From NCBI GenBank assembly GCA_030278955.1, contig JAOANR010000003.1:17817050-17881049 (forward strand): DNA of 64,000 nucleotides, written 5' to 3'. This DNA comes from Hygrophila difformis (taxonomy: Eukaryota; Streptophyta; Magnoliopsida; Lamiales; Acanthaceae). Below, piece by piece: positions 11,407 through 23,000 of the stretch; position 1 is the stretch's first letter, and every line of letters begins with the position of its first letter. A model generated the notes under the pieces. The model was not told where the DNA came from. It saw only the letters and a program-made list of their open reading frames with translations, and searched no databases. The position numbers were made by a program, and so were the translations under genes.

Positions 11407-12191
11407 TGTTAACATAGTAAAAATATATTAAGCTCAATGGAGTTGCTCGTCTAAATTAATTGGCCCAATTGGGTAAAATATATCCGGAAAAGGGAGGACG
11501 TGTCTCCAAAAGCCCATATCCGGAAGAGGGAGACGCGTCTCCAAAAGCCCAGATGAAAATATATCCGGAAGAGGAAGGCCGTGTAGACAACAGCCTGGAT
11601 GGAGGCCCGAGATGATGGAGGCCGTCGTGACGATGGAGGCCCGAGAGATGATGGAGGCCGTCGTGACGATGGAGGCCCAAGAGATGGTGGAGGCCGTCAT
11701 GACGATGGAGGCCTAAGAAGTGATGGAGGCCGTCGTGACGATGGAGGCCCGAGATGGTGGAGGTAACCCCATGATGGAGGCCCAGAAAAGTTGAATGGAG
11801 GGTTTAGGTAACCCCATGATGGAGGCCGCCTTTGATGAGTGTGTCAAGATCAAAGCGAATCCTCAAATTCGGAAAGCGTATCGGGCGAAGGTGTCGGATA
11901 AGGAAAGAAATCTTGGCAAAACGCCCGGACAAGGAAAGTGAGCCAAGAGGTTGAGGACGCCCCACCACTATAAATATGAACATAGGCATCGTGAGCAGAG
12001 CACCCCGAATCTTCTCCTCAGAGAGTCTTTATTTTACTTTTCTGCTTTCCTGCATTTTTTACTGCTTTTTGTTCTTCAATTCCTTTACTGCTTTCATTCA
12101 ATTCCTGTACTTTTCTATTTTTCTCTGTAATCTTTCCCCAAATTTCATTAATAAAAGAGAGATTCCATTCTCCCAAATTTCACCGTTAACA
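11407..12191 (+). mobile_element. 5' LTR of Tat copy 2
   Basis: 785 bp. A TATA box TATAAATA lies at 11969-11976 and an AATAAA at 12150-12155. It differs from the 3' LTR at two positions I can find: G versus A near 11760 and G versus T near 12069. The unit GATGGAGGCC recurs about ten times between 11597 and 11830. Confidence 0.95.
11597..11770. repeat. tandem GATGGAGGCC repeat inside the LTR
   Basis: Four imperfect copies of a roughly 40-45 bp unit built on GATGGAGGCCGTCGTGAC alternating with GATGGAGGCCCGAGAGAT. They sit upstream of the LTR TATA box, where enhancer-type repeats are common in retrotransposon LTRs. The same array is at 25256-25429 in the 3' LTR. Confidence 0.8.
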
Positions 12192-12194
12192 AAT

Positions 12195-12212
12195 TGGCAC
12201 GCCCAGTGGGAC
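12195..12212 (+). other. primer-binding site of Tat copy 2
   Basis: TGGCACGCCCAGTGGGAC begins three bases after the 5' LTR. The TGG start, complementary to a CCA-ending tRNA, is as expected for minus-strand priming. I could not assign the tRNA species from the sequence alone. Confidence 0.7.
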
Positions 12213-12244
12213 TCGATTCAAGACCATATCTGCTTCAGAAGTGC

Positions 12245-15200
12245 ATGCGTCTTAGATCCGGACGAATCGTTACTGATCTAACACAAGAATTCGAGAACAT
12301 GTCTCTGCAAGACCAAACAGTCCAGCGCACATTGGATGAGGACGCCGGCGAGACGGCGAACATCGCCTCACCACAGCAGGGGATAATGCAGATCCCTACT
12401 ATGTCGGAACAAATGCGGCTATCGATAACCGAATCGATGGCCGAATTTATGCCTTTACTCACAAGGCACTTGATGGATGTCTTGCGGCCTGCCATGGCCG
12501 ACCAGACCAGCCAGATATGCGGTTCCCTACGCGATGGAGGCCTCCCATCAAGTTCTACCATGGCACCTAACACGCCATATCCGGGACCGTCAGGAGGACA
12601 ACACCGAATGTGGGGAAACACACTGGGTCACCCATCACTCCATGACTCTGGAAGCGTGGCCAGTATGTTTCCACAGTCATACCAGTACACTTTTTCTACA
12701 GCGGCACCCAGCATGCCGAACTCGAGCTACGCGGCACCTCCCATGCCGGTATACGTCCCGTCAAATCCGTTGATGGCAACCAGTGCCACACCAGGCTGCA
12801 TGGCGGCCGGACCAAGCATGGCACCCAGACAGGCGGCACCTCAGATGCCGAACATCCCCACTGCACCACATATGGCGGCTCCTCTCAACCCGGGTTGGGT
12901 GCCACCAACCCTAGGGGGGCAGGCTACCCAGACAGGTGGAGTGATGGCGGCCCCTATGGTGCAGGCCGCCACCCCTATCCCCGCGGCACAGGCCGCCACT
13001 CCTGTCTACACAGGAGGACACGCTCCACAACCATATGGAGCACCCCCGACACCTGCTGCTGCGATGCCTCCTACGCAGGCACCAGTGGTTTCACCAGAGC
13101 TGCTCGCGGACATGATGCAGCAGCACTTCGGAATCCAGTTAAAGCCGATGGAGCGGCCTACGTACCGGAAGCCATATCCGGATTGGGTAGACACCATGCA
13201 ACCCTATCCGAGGGGTTTCAAGATGCCGGACTTCACTTCCTTTTCGGGAGATGAGGGCAAATCTACAGTGGAACACATTGGGAGGTTCACTGCCCAATGC
13301 GGGGAAGCAGCGGCCAATGACTGGCTGAAACTAAGACTGTTCAGCTCCTCTCTCACCGGACCTGCTTTCGCATGGTTTGCATCGTTGCGGCCTAACTCAA
13401 TCCAGAATTGGGCTGATCTCGAACGGGCATTCCATGATAGGTTTTACACTCCGCTATCTCAGGTAAGCCTCGCTGATCTCACTAATGCTAAGCAGCATGC
13501 CGATGAGGCGGCAAGCTCTTTTATTGGTAGATTACAACGGCTGAAAGGCCGATGTTCCATAGCAATTCCTGAAAAAGAAATAGCCAATATTGCAGTGGCT
13601 AACATGTTACCAAAACTAAAGGAGCATTTAATTGTGCAGGATGCAACTGACCTTGCCCAGCTGGCCGAGAGAGCGGCTCGCTTGGAAAAGTTCCTGGAGG
13701 AACAAGAAGGAAGACGTCCTATACGTCGAGTCCACTTCGAGGAAGTGACACTCAGCGACGAGGAGGACGAACCAGTGGAAGTGGCTATTGCAGAACTAGT
13801 CCAGATAGCCAAGCCACACACCTGTGCTGCCCTTAAACCACCTAGACAAAGGGAAGCCAAGTATAAGCCCGAAGAGGACCTGTTCGACATGAGCAAGGCA
13901 GACCAAGTATCCGATGCCTTACTCAAAGATGGCTTAATCAAGCTGCCTGAGGGGCAGAAGTTACCAACGGCCGAAGAAATTCGGGGCCGATCGTTTTGTA
14001 AGTGGCATAACTCATATACGCATAGCATTACCAAATGCCGGAGCTTTAAAACTGCCATACAAAATAAGATTAAAGAAGGGCGTTTAAAAATTGCAGGCAT
14101 GAAAGTGGACTTAGATCCGTTTCCACAACTTCGCGTGGGTGCGGCTGGACTTGTTCCAAACCCAGATGATGGCGGCTCCAGTAGCCGGATGGACCAAGAA
14201 GGGGAGCGTGTTGAAATCGATGAACAAGATGACGACCTATTATCAGATGAATCTGACACTGAGAAAGAAAGAGAAAAGCAACTGTATAGCAAGCAGCCCA
14301 GGTTCAAACACATGTCTCAAGAGGACTTTGCAAGAGTTCTGAAAGCCGAAGAGAATGAATACCAGAAAAGGGAGAATCCTCCTTTGAGGATTGAAATCCC
14401 AAAACCTGCTGTGGAGGTCCGCGACAACGGGGAGCATCAACCTGCTACTAGGGATTACAGACAAAGAGTGGAGGTGATACCAACCTTAATGAGGCGTCCA
14501 GAACACCCTGCTGAAGCTGATAGATGGATGCGGAACCGGGCAGGAGGTAAGACCATTCAAAAGGAGCCGCCACCCATGACGAGGAGTCAGTACAGACGAG
14601 CTCAAAGAAGGTATGCCGAGGAAATGCGGCAGTGGGAAGCTCAGGTCCATAAGTTGGAGTCGTCTAAGCCCCGAAAACCAGTACAACCAACTTACTTCAG
14701 ATCTCAAGGGGAAACATCCGAACGGCGGAGGCCTATCCACGAGAGATTGCAGCATCCGGATGGGAGACCTCTGTACATCAGGTATAGTCCCCCCGTACCA
14801 CTTCGAAAGCCGGTGCATGAGCGGCTGGGAGATTATAGGGGAAGGTCTAATGAGGCCTCAAGGAGGCCACGTTCACCATCACCTCCCTCCAGGAGACCAC
14901 CATCTCCACGAAGGAGACAGTCACCATCATCTCCCTCCAGGAGACCACCATCTCCACGAAGGAGACATTCACCATCATCTCCCTCCAGGAGACCACCATC
15001 TCCACGAAGGAGACATCCACCATCACCTCCCACCAGGAGGCCAGTTCGGGAAAGGCTTCAATGGACGGAGCGTCGCCATCCAGCGCCCCAACGCGAAACC
15101 ATGGAGACTAGGTCCGCTCAGATAAAGAAACAACCTTCGTCTGCTAGGGACAAGGGCAAGGCGGCCGTCGTGGCTGAATCAAGTAAAGGAAGTGAACCTT

Positions 15201-16483
15201 GGGCAGAAAAATTCATGGAGAGGTTTAGTCGCATGGGTGATCCGGGGTCAGCTAGAGAAATGGCTATGATGAAGGTTCTCACCAGGTTCTTTGCTTACAT
15301 AGCGGCCCATCAAGACGGGAAACTGGGGAGCGAACCCGACAGCTACGAGGGGTTCCTCGCTTATTGCAAGAGTGTAGACGAACCCAAACAGTCAGAAATG
15401 GAATCTGGAGTTCAGACAAACAGTGAAGTTACACGAGTCCGCTTCGGGGCGGTCACTCCCGAAGATGTGGAAGCGGCCATGGGGGCTGACCAAGAAAAGC
15501 CTAAAGTCGGCATTAGCACGGTAGGTGTCATTACGGAAGATCTCGATATGTTGGACAACATGGAACTCGATGAGGAAGCCAACATGGAGGGTGAGCTAGA
15601 CAACTTGGATGAAGCTTTCTGGGTCGGTTTGGAAGAGGAACTCAAGGAAGCAGGCTACAAGTATGATCAAGAAGAGGAACCATCAGACCCTGTGGTGCCT
15701 ATGCAAGTCGTGGGATTGGCGACGGATGAGGAAGTCAGTGATGCAGAGTCTGAGATATGGGACGAAGAAGAGCCGTCGTTCGCCAAGCTCATCGAGGAGA
15801 TGGATGAGATGATAGCAGAACTCTCTCATCCAACCAGAAATCTATTCGAAGAATTAAGTGGCCAGCTTGTTCAAGGGCCAGTGCTTCCACAGTTCGCCAA
15901 ACCAGAAGTGTATCAAACCAGGCAGTTGAAACCTCTGTATATCAAAGCTCACATTGATGGGCGGCCGGTGAGTAGGGTATTCGTCGACAATGGGGCAGCA
16001 GCAAACGTGATGCCAATGTCCACTTTGAAGAAGATCGGCAAGAGTGAGAAGGACCTCATCCCCACCAGGGTCAGGATGTGCAGCTTTGTGGGAGAAGCTA
16101 CTCAACCAGCAGGATTCATAACAGCCGACGTCACTGTAGGGTCCAAGACGATCAAAGTGGCCTTCTTCGTGGTAAAGTCAAAAACTTGCTACTCAGTATT
16201 ACTAGGACGCGATTGGATTCACATGGCACAATGTGTGCCATCCACCTTACACCAACAGTTGCTTATCTGGAATGATGATCAAGTGGAACTCGTGGAAGCA
16301 GATCCTCAGCCCTTCATAGCACACGACCGCAACAACGATGAGGCAGTCTTCTACTTAGAGGATGTCCAGCCAGCATCGGCTTTGATTGGTGTGAACTTAG
16401 ACTTCGAGTCCATCGACTTCACTTCCAGCGGCTTCAAGCTACATCCGGCCGGCCCGAATCCTCAGACTCCACATGATGAATAG
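12245..16483 (+). CDS. gag-protease polyprotein (ORF1)
   Basis: A protein of about 1412 residues starting at the ATG at 12245 (MRLRSGRIV), a typical short basic Gag start for this clade; the frame is open slightly further upstream without ATG. The first 300 residues are rich in Pro, Ala and Met. The retrotransposon Gag core is at about 324-485 (PDFTSFSG, AFHDRFY). A Cys/His cluster (CKWHNSYTH) is near 584. An Arg/Ser/Pro repeat lies at about 872-932, then an acidic stretch. The aspartic protease is at about 1225-1370, with FVDNGAA as the active-site loop and LLGRDWI near its end. It supplies capsid-like and processing functions. It ends in the overlap ATGATGAATAG with pol, which lies in another frame. 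It is intact. Confidence 0.93.
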   Translation: MRLRSGRIVTDLTQEFENMSLQDQTVQRTLDEDAGETANIASPQQGIMQIPTMSEQMRLSITESMAEFMPLLTRHLMDVLRPAMADQTSQICGSLRDGGLPSSSTMAPNTPYPGPSGGQHRMWGNTLGHPSLHDSGSVASMFPQSYQYTFSTAAPSMPNSSYAAPPMPVYVPSNPLMATSATPGCMAAGPSMAPRQAAPQMPNIPTAPHMAAPLNPGWVPPTLGGQATQTGGVMAAPMVQAATPIPAAQAATPVYTGGHAPQPYGAPPTPAAAMPPTQAPVVSPELLADMMQQHFGIQLKPMERPTYRKPYPDWVDTMQPYPRGFKMPDFTSFSGDEGKSTVEHIGRFTAQCGEAAANDWLKLRLFSSSLTGPAFAWFASLRPNSIQNWADLERAFHDRFYTPLSQVSLADLTNAKQHADEAASSFIGRLQRLKGRCSIAIPEKEIANIAVANMLPKLKEHLIVQDATDLAQLAERAARLEKFLEEQEGRRPIRRVHFEEVTLSDEEDEPVEVAIAELVQIAKPHTCAALKPPRQREAKYKPEEDLFDMSKADQVSDALLKDGLIKLPEGQKLPTAEEIRGRSFCKWHNSYTHSITKCRSFKTAIQNKIKEGRLKIAGMKVDLDPFPQLRVGAAGLVPNPDDGGSSSRMDQEGERVEIDEQDDDLLSDESDTEKEREKQLYSKQPRFKHMSQEDFARVLKAEENEYQKRENPPLRIEIPKPAVEVRDNGEHQPATRDYRQRVEVIPTLMRRPEHPAEADRWMRNRAGGKTIQKEPPPMTRSQYRRAQRRYAEEMRQWEAQVHKLESSKPRKPVQPTYFRSQGETSERRRPIHERLQHPDGRPLYIRYSPPVPLRKPVHERLGDYRGRSNEASRRPRSPSPPSRRPPSPRRRQSPSSPSRRPPSPRRRHSPSSPSRRPPSPRRRHPPSPPTRRPVRERLQWTERRHPAPQRETMETRSAQIKKQPSSARDKGKAAVVAESSKGSEPWAEKFMERFSRMGDPGSAREMAMMKVLTRFFAYIAAHQDGKLGSEPDSYEGFLAYCKSVDEPKQSEMESGVQTNSEVTRVRFGAVTPEDVEAAMGADQEKPKVGISTVGVITEDLDMLDNMELDEEANMEGELDNLDEAFWVGLEEELKEAGYKYDQEEEPSDPVVPMQVVGLATDEEVSDAESEIWDEEEPSFAKLIEEMDEMIAELSHPTRNLFEELSGQLVQGPVLPQFAKPEVYQTRQLKPLYIKAHIDGRPVSRVFVDNGAAANVMPMSTLKKIGKSEKDLIPTRVRMCSFVGEATQPAGFITADVTVGSKTIKVAFFVVKSKTCYSVLLGRDWIHMAQCVPSTLHQQLLIWNDDQVELVEADPQPFIAHDRNNDEAVFYLEDVQPASALIGVNLDFESIDFTSSGFKLHPAGPNPQTPHDE
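14860..15040 (+). repeat. 48-bp tandem repeat encoding an Arg/Ser/Pro-rich stretch in Gag
   Basis: About three and a half copies of a 48-bp unit, with phase points at 14893, 14941 and 14989, encode RRPPSPRRRHSPSSPS-type repeats. The composition resembles RS domains of splicing factors. It lies between the Gag Cys/His cluster and the protease. Confidence 0.88.
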
Positions 16484-19400
16484 CCAAGACATATATAGAG
16501 ATTTGCTGCAGCGGCTCGCCACCACTGAGATGATGATGGGTGCCGAAGACAAGTCTAAGAGTCTAGCTGATACAAGGCCATCTGAGTGGCCATCCCCTGT
16601 GAAGCGGACATTGCCTAGTCCGGAAGCTAAGGAACCCCTTGTGGACATCAACCTTGGAACTGATGCAGAGCCAAAACTCACCAAGGTAAGCGCTTCATTG
16701 CCCGAGGAGGAGCGGCACCAACTAGTGGAGCTGATCCAGAAATACAAAGACTGTTTTGCGTGGCAGTATACAGATATGCCAGGATTGTCAAGAGAACTGG
16801 TGGAGCACAAGTTGCCAACCCATCCTGAGTTCAGACCTCACAAGCAACCACCTAGACGTTTTGATCCAGACACCATCCCAAAGATAAAGGCCGAGATTGA
16901 AAAGCTTCTTAGAGCAGGTTACATTAGAACGTGTCGCTATGTAGAGTGGCTTGCAAATATTGTACCTGTTGTGAAGAAAAATGGTCAATTAAGAGTCTGT
17001 ATAGATTTTAGAAATTTAAACTTGGCTACACCTAAGGATGAGTATGTAATGCCTATGGCCGATATGCTTGTCGATGCGGCCGCCGGCTACAAATTTTTGT
17101 CATTAATGGATGGTTATTCTGGATACAATCAAATCTTCATTTCTGAATCTGATGTACATAAAACTGCTTTTCGTTGCCCAGGACCAGTCGGCATCTTCGA
17201 ATGGGTGGTCATGCCTTTTGGCTTGAAGAATGCCGGAGCAACATATCAAAGGGCCATGAACATGATTTTTCATGATCTAATTGGCCACACACTTGAAGTT
17301 TACATTGATGACATCGTAGTGAAGTCATGTGAATTCGGCCAGCACTTGGCCCATCTAGAGAACGCATTCATTCGAATGAGGCAACATGGATTGAAAATCA
17401 ATCCAGCTAAGTGTGCCTTCGGAGTGGCAGCAGGGAACTTCTTAGGTTTCCTTGTGCATGAAAGAGGTATCGAGGTAGATCACAACAAGGCCAAGGCCAT
17501 CTTAGAAGCCCGCGCGCCATCTAACCTCAAAGAACTACAATCACTGATTGGCAAAATCAATTTCTTAAGAAGATTCATTGCTAATGCGGCTGGGAAGATG
17601 AAGGCGTTCACTACCTTACTTAAAGGAAGAAAGAACGAGATATTTTCATGGACAGCCGAGCATCAAGCGGCCTTCGAAGAAATAAAGAAAGCGTTAAGCA
17701 ATCCTCCAGTACTAGTACCACCAAGGCAGGGAATACCTCTAAAGCTATACGTGTCAGCCTCCGAGGAATCCATCGGATGTCTACTTGCACAAGATGATGA
17801 AGATGGCAGGGAAAGGGCTATCTATTACCTCAGCAAAACCCTACAAGGACCAGAGGTAAGATATACTGCATTGGAGAAACTGTGTTACGCTTTGGTATAC
17901 TCCTGCAGTAAATTGGAACATTACATGCTACCAAGAACAGTCCAAGTGGTAGCTCCATTCGACTTGGTAAGAACACTCCTGCATAAGCCAGCACTGAAGG
18001 GTCGCCAGGCTAAATGGGCTATGAAGATTAGTCCCTTCACCCTGGTGCACGTCCCTCAAAAAGCTGTCAAAGGACAAGCCTTAGCTGATTTCCTAGCCCA
18101 GCATCCCTCATTAACAATACCAGAGGATCCCAAAGAGGCGTCCTTCATCGGATTTGAGCCTTGGGAATTGACCTTTGATGGATCTTGTGCGAGTAGCGGC
18201 TCCGGAGCCGGCATTACGATCACTAGCCCTTTGGGACAACATTGGAAGCTCGCTCGAGAGCTGGAACCGGGCACCACCAACAATCAAGCGGAGTATGAGG
18301 CTTTAATATTTGGCCTGGAGACAGCATTACTCAAAGGTGCGAAATCCATTACCATTTTTGGAGACTCCGAGGTCATCCTAAAACAACTAACAGGAGAATA
18401 TGAATGCAAGAGTCCGAGGCTAGTCAAGTGCTACGAGACAGCATTGGAACTCTTATCCAAATTTTCGGATGTTACCATCACCCACATTCCTAGAAGTCGA
18501 AATCAAGAGGCTAACGAAGCCGCCCAACTGGCTTCAGGCTGGCAGTCTAGTCGCCCTAGGGGGGCACCATGCATTGCCGCCATCACGGATGAGTCTGGAG
18601 ACCAAGGAGGAGTACACCCCCAACATCCCAACGATGACTGGAGGACTGAAATCACACGATACCTCGAGGACCCGTCGTCTGGAGGGGACAGCTCGCTAAA
18701 AATCAAATCTTTACGATACACACTGATAGATGGTGAGTTATTCCGAAGGGCGGTCGATGGATTACTGCTCAAGTGTATAGGTCCCGAGGAGGCGAAGTTG
18801 GTAATGGGAGAAGTTCACGAGGGGATATGCGGCTCCCATCGAGCAGGACCTAGCATGAGATGGAGTATTCATCGTCATGGCTATTTTTGGCCAACCATCA
18901 TGGAAGACTGCATCGTCTATGCCCGAGGTTGCGAGGCTTGTCAGAAACATGGGCCAATTCAGAGAGTGCCAGCGGAGGAATTACACACAGTCATCAAGCC
19001 TTGGCCATTTCGTGGCTGGGGGATGGACATCATTGGAAAAATTCACCCGCCGTCGTCTAAGAACCACACATTCATACTAGTGGCCACTGATTACTTTACC
19101 AAATGGGTGGAAGCATGGCCAATGAGGAAGATAGATCAAAATGATGTAATTAAGTTCGTAACTGAGCTCATACATCGATTTGGGATTCCTCAAACAATCA
19201 CTGCGGATCAAGGAACTGTATTCACCGGCGAGAAGTTCTTAGCTTTTGCCAGACAATTCGGGATTCGCGTATACCACTCCACTCCGTATTACCCCCAAGC
19301 AAACGGTCAAGCGGAGGCCACCAATAAAATCTTGATAAGTATGATCAAGAAGGCGGTAGGTGAGAAACCAAGGAAGTGGCATGAGGCTATGGTGGAAGTC

Positions 19401-19892
19401 CTATGGGCTTACCGGAATGCTAAGTCTACCTCCACTGGCTTCACACCATATTACCTGACATATGGTCATGACGCCGTTCTGCCTTTGGAGATCACGGTCC
19501 CTTCTCTAAGGGTGGCCCAACAGCATCACCTAGACTTAGCTGAATATGAAAAGGCCATGGTGCAAGAGTTGGAGACAGCAGATGGCGACGAGCTTACCGC
19601 TCTGGAAAATATCCGTCGCCAAAAGATGAGGATGGCGAGACACTATGACAAGAGAGTTCGAGGCAAAACCTTTAGCGAGGGAGACTTAGTATGGAAGGTG
19701 ATTCTACCCTCGGGAGTGCGAGACAATGAGACAGGCAAGTGGTCTCCAAATTGGGAAGGGCCGTTCATTGTCACGCAAAGGTTGATTAATGGTGCATACA
19801 AACTAATGGATATTGATGGTCAAGAACATAAACAAAGCATAAACGCAAAATATCTCAAAATGTTCTATCCGTCAGTATGGGAATCTGAGTAA
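16473..19892 (+). CDS. pol polyprotein: RT, RNase H, archaeal-type RNase H, integrase (ORF2)
   Basis: 1139 residues, intact. Reverse transcriptase lies at about 120-320, with CIDFRNLN, MPFGLKNAGATYQR and the catalytic YIDD near 276. Ty3-type RNase H covers about 390-540. A second, archaeal-type RNase H is at about 565-690 (FDGSCAS, NNQAEYEAL, GDSEV), diagnostic of the Tat clade. Integrase follows, with an H-H-C-C zinc-binding region near 780-815 and a core with D near 851, D near 912 and E near 948. It starts at ATGATG overlapping the stop of ORF1 by 11 nt, in a different frame. Termination-reinitiation or frameshifting would be needed if both are made from one RNA. Confidence 0.96.
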   Translation: MMNSQDIYRDLLQRLATTEMMMGAEDKSKSLADTRPSEWPSPVKRTLPSPEAKEPLVDINLGTDAEPKLTKVSASLPEEERHQLVELIQKYKDCFAWQYTDMPGLSRELVEHKLPTHPEFRPHKQPPRRFDPDTIPKIKAEIEKLLRAGYIRTCRYVEWLANIVPVVKKNGQLRVCIDFRNLNLATPKDEYVMPMADMLVDAAAGYKFLSLMDGYSGYNQIFISESDVHKTAFRCPGPVGIFEWVVMPFGLKNAGATYQRAMNMIFHDLIGHTLEVYIDDIVVKSCEFGQHLAHLENAFIRMRQHGLKINPAKCAFGVAAGNFLGFLVHERGIEVDHNKAKAILEARAPSNLKELQSLIGKINFLRRFIANAAGKMKAFTTLLKGRKNEIFSWTAEHQAAFEEIKKALSNPPVLVPPRQGIPLKLYVSASEESIGCLLAQDDEDGRERAIYYLSKTLQGPEVRYTALEKLCYALVYSCSKLEHYMLPRTVQVVAPFDLVRTLLHKPALKGRQAKWAMKISPFTLVHVPQKAVKGQALADFLAQHPSLTIPEDPKEASFIGFEPWELTFDGSCASSGSGAGITITSPLGQHWKLARELEPGTTNNQAEYEALIFGLETALLKGAKSITIFGDSEVILKQLTGEYECKSPRLVKCYETALELLSKFSDVTITHIPRSRNQEANEAAQLASGWQSSRPRGAPCIAAITDESGDQGGVHPQHPNDDWRTEITRYLEDPSSGGDSSLKIKSLRYTLIDGELFRRAVDGLLLKCIGPEEAKLVMGEVHEGICGSHRAGPSMRWSIHRHGYFWPTIMEDCIVYARGCEACQKHGPIQRVPAEELHTVIKPWPFRGWGMDIIGKIHPPSSKNHTFILVATDYFTKWVEAWPMRKIDQNDVIKFVTELIHRFGIPQTITADQGTVFTGEKFLAFARQFGIRVYHSTPYYPQANGQAEATNKILISMIKKAVGEKPRKWHEAMVEVLWAYRNAKSTSTGFTPYYLTYGHDAVLPLEITVPSLRVAQQHHLDLAEYEKAMVQELETADGDELTALENIRRQKMRMARHYDKRVRGKTFSEGDLVWKVILPSGVRDNETGKWSPNWEGPFIVTQRLINGAYKLMDIDGQEHKQSINAKYLKMFYPSVWESE

Positions 19893-20031
19893 GAAACATG
19901 AGTACATCCAAAGTGGCCAATCACAAGTTCGGCCAAAAAGTAGCAATAATATCCCAAAGCAAAAAGCAGAAACTGCCCATCACAAGGCCGATGGGCTGAC
20001 CCAGAAGTGTACTGAAAATCAGTGCTAGAAA

Positions 20032-23000
20032 CTAAACGGGAGGCTGCGTCCCATCGCCCAATATGCGCCGACGCATGAGGGCCCATCGATCACGGGTACG
20101 CCCAAAAATATCCGTCAGGCGACGAAGGGCGGCTGCGGAAGCGCGAGCACGAACGGACAGTCGAAGCCGACGAGTCCGAACTCCCGACAACTCAGTCGAT
20201 AAATCGCTCTCGTCGGCGGCTAAGCGATCGTAGGCAGTCTCCACCTCAGTAGCTCGGGAGGAGATGTCGGCTAAGGCAGGCTCCAGTGAAGCTAGCTCCT
20301 CCCTAGCTCCCTGAATGGCGCTCCTCCTCTCCAAAATGATCCGCTCTGCCTCCTCAATGTCGTGCTCTGCTCGTGTAATAAACCCCTCAAGATGGGATCT
20401 GCGGCTCTCTCTAGCTTCGCGATCAACAATCAGCTGATCGCGCCGGGGGCGGAGAACATCCATCTGGGAACAAAGGTCACGATGTCGCGCCTCGAGGTCA
20501 TCAAGCAGCGTCAGCTCCTGGGCGGACTGATCCGCAGAACTGCTATAGGCAGGATAGGCAATGGATAGGTCAGAGATGAGCTCTGAGAACCCAAGGAAGT
20601 CAGCATCCTCAGCAAATGCAGGAACTGCAGCAACATCATCCAGCAGGCGATCTAGACTAGAAACCACCTCGGTGGAAAGGAGATCGGTATGGGTGGACAA
20701 GAGGCGGTCGAACGCCTCGCACGACGAACTAATAACTCCATCAACCGAGCCGGGTACCTGAGGACCAGAAGTCAAGGAGGTCACCGGAATCGGGAGAGGA
20801 ACCGCGGGTACCTGAAGGTAGCGTCACATGAGTATATGCGAAGAAAATCTTATAACCGTGCAAGCTGAAATGAGACGTACCAGAGGAGGCAGCACGACCG
20901 CATCAGCCGAAGTAATAGGAGCAACAGTAGTAGGGCAACCCGCCTGATCTAGGGGAGTCTGGAAAGGGAGATCTTTAGAACATGTCCTTCAGGAAGAAAA
21001 CAAGAGGTGACATAAATCAGTAGAGAATACCTGAGGAGTCGCCGAAGGGTCAGTCTGAATAGTCTCGGAGACGCGGTCTGCAGTCTGAGTAGTATCTGCA
21101 GGAAGCTGGAGGGCGAAGATTCTCAAAGCACCTAGTTTAATCAAAATATGAATAGGTGAAGACGCAACTCAAAAATACCTGAGAGGCCAACGTGTGGTCA
21201 GCTAAGCCAATTGCATCATTTGTCCTAGGGGGATGTGGATCCATCTGCACCAACCAAGAGGAATGTTGTTACAATATCAGAAGCAATAAAGAGTAAAAAT
21301 CTAAAATAGAGAAACATACCTGATCGGCAACAGTAGTCATAGGATCATCAGTGCCAGTCGCCGTGGCACTAGTCTGATACCTAGGATCATCATGGCCATG
21401 AAGAATGATGTAGTCGGCACGGGCTAACATCTCCTCCGTAGACTCAGAAGATCTACCTAAAGAAGAAGAATACCAGGCATCGACGGCCACAGGAACGTCA
21501 TCAATAGGGTCATCCGCCTGGCCGCAATCATCTGCAGTCTCTGCAGGATCATCAGACTCATCCTCCTCATGCTCGTCGTCGTCCATGTCACCCGCATGAC
21601 CCTCCTCACCAGAATGTGCCTCCTCGTTGCTAGAACTCGTCTCCTCCTCGTCCGAACTAGAACTCCCGTCACTAACTGGAGCATCCTCGTCACTCGCCTC
21701 ATCATCAACTGTGGACAGAAAAACAATGTTTAAGTACCTGCGTAAGATATACAATATGGATCGGAAAATAGAGTCTGACGTACCTCTTCGACGCTTACGG
21801 GAAGAAGAAGTGTCCGCAGTGCGGGATCGCTGTGAGGATGAATCACGCAGCGGACCTCCAAAACGGGACGTAAGCTCATTATGCAGCGGCAAAATAGAAG
21901 TGACGTAGGGCGTCCACCACGCCATAAAGCCGGCAGCGAGTGACCACGTAGGAGTAAAGGGCAAATAACTGGAATGCGTCAAGCGGGGCAAGGAAGCCAG
22001 TATCGCCGTAATCGCAGCATCCGTAAGTGTCAGTCTCGCGTCACGGCTAAAAGGGGCAGGCCATATCACTCGGCGAGGAAGCCCGAGGTGGCAACCGAAC
22101 TGACGAGCTAATAACTGAGGGCAGTACGGCTCAGCTGTATGTGGAGGAAGCCCGCTCAAGAGCATATGAGGCTTCATACTAATATTCCATGTGTTCTCTC
22201 CGTAAAGGCCGTGCGGCCGGTCGGGCCTACATAGAAGAAGGGAGAGCAATCGGCCAATGGGGGCATACACGTAGAGGTCATGATAGGATGGCCGATAATG
22301 ATAACACCAACGGATGATCCTCAGACCATCCCATCGTAGGAGGGTGTCTCTGCTAATCCTCACTGAATCGGCGGCCAATATCCTACCTAGCGGAAGACCA
22401 TCTGTCACATCCCTCGGACCAGGGCGAGATACACGGACAAACAACTGGGGAAAGTACAACTGGACCCATAACTGCAGAAACCAGAATGGTCCGAAAGCCG
22501 TGGTAGCAGGATCCCGTCCACTAGCTAACATGCCAGACGCCTTGGCCATGCCACTGAATAGGGTGCCAAGGAAATAGGAGCCCGTAGCTCGAGACTCCGG
22601 ACTCATAATAGCTAGAACGAGAGGGAGGGCAGTGCGCAAAACGGTGCGAGCACTAGTGCATATGATGAATCGGCTAAACCACATCAAGAGGAAAGCCACA
22701 TGCTCATCCCGTGTAGATGCAGAATCTACTGTAGTCATATTATGGTCAATATATGGCGCATATCGTCTGGCAAACTTGCCCGGAGGACAAATGGAGGAAC
22801 CAAGTGCGGGATCGTCAACACCCGAATGTGTAAGCTCGGCTCCATCTATGCGAAGTCCTGTGATCATCGCGACATCGAGAAGAGTAGGACCAATGAAGCC
22901 GCAAGGGAACTGGAAAGCGTTGACCGAAGAATTCCAAAAACCCATCAGATAATAGATCAAGCGGTGATGTACTACTACTGGCCTGGTAGAAAGTGTGATA

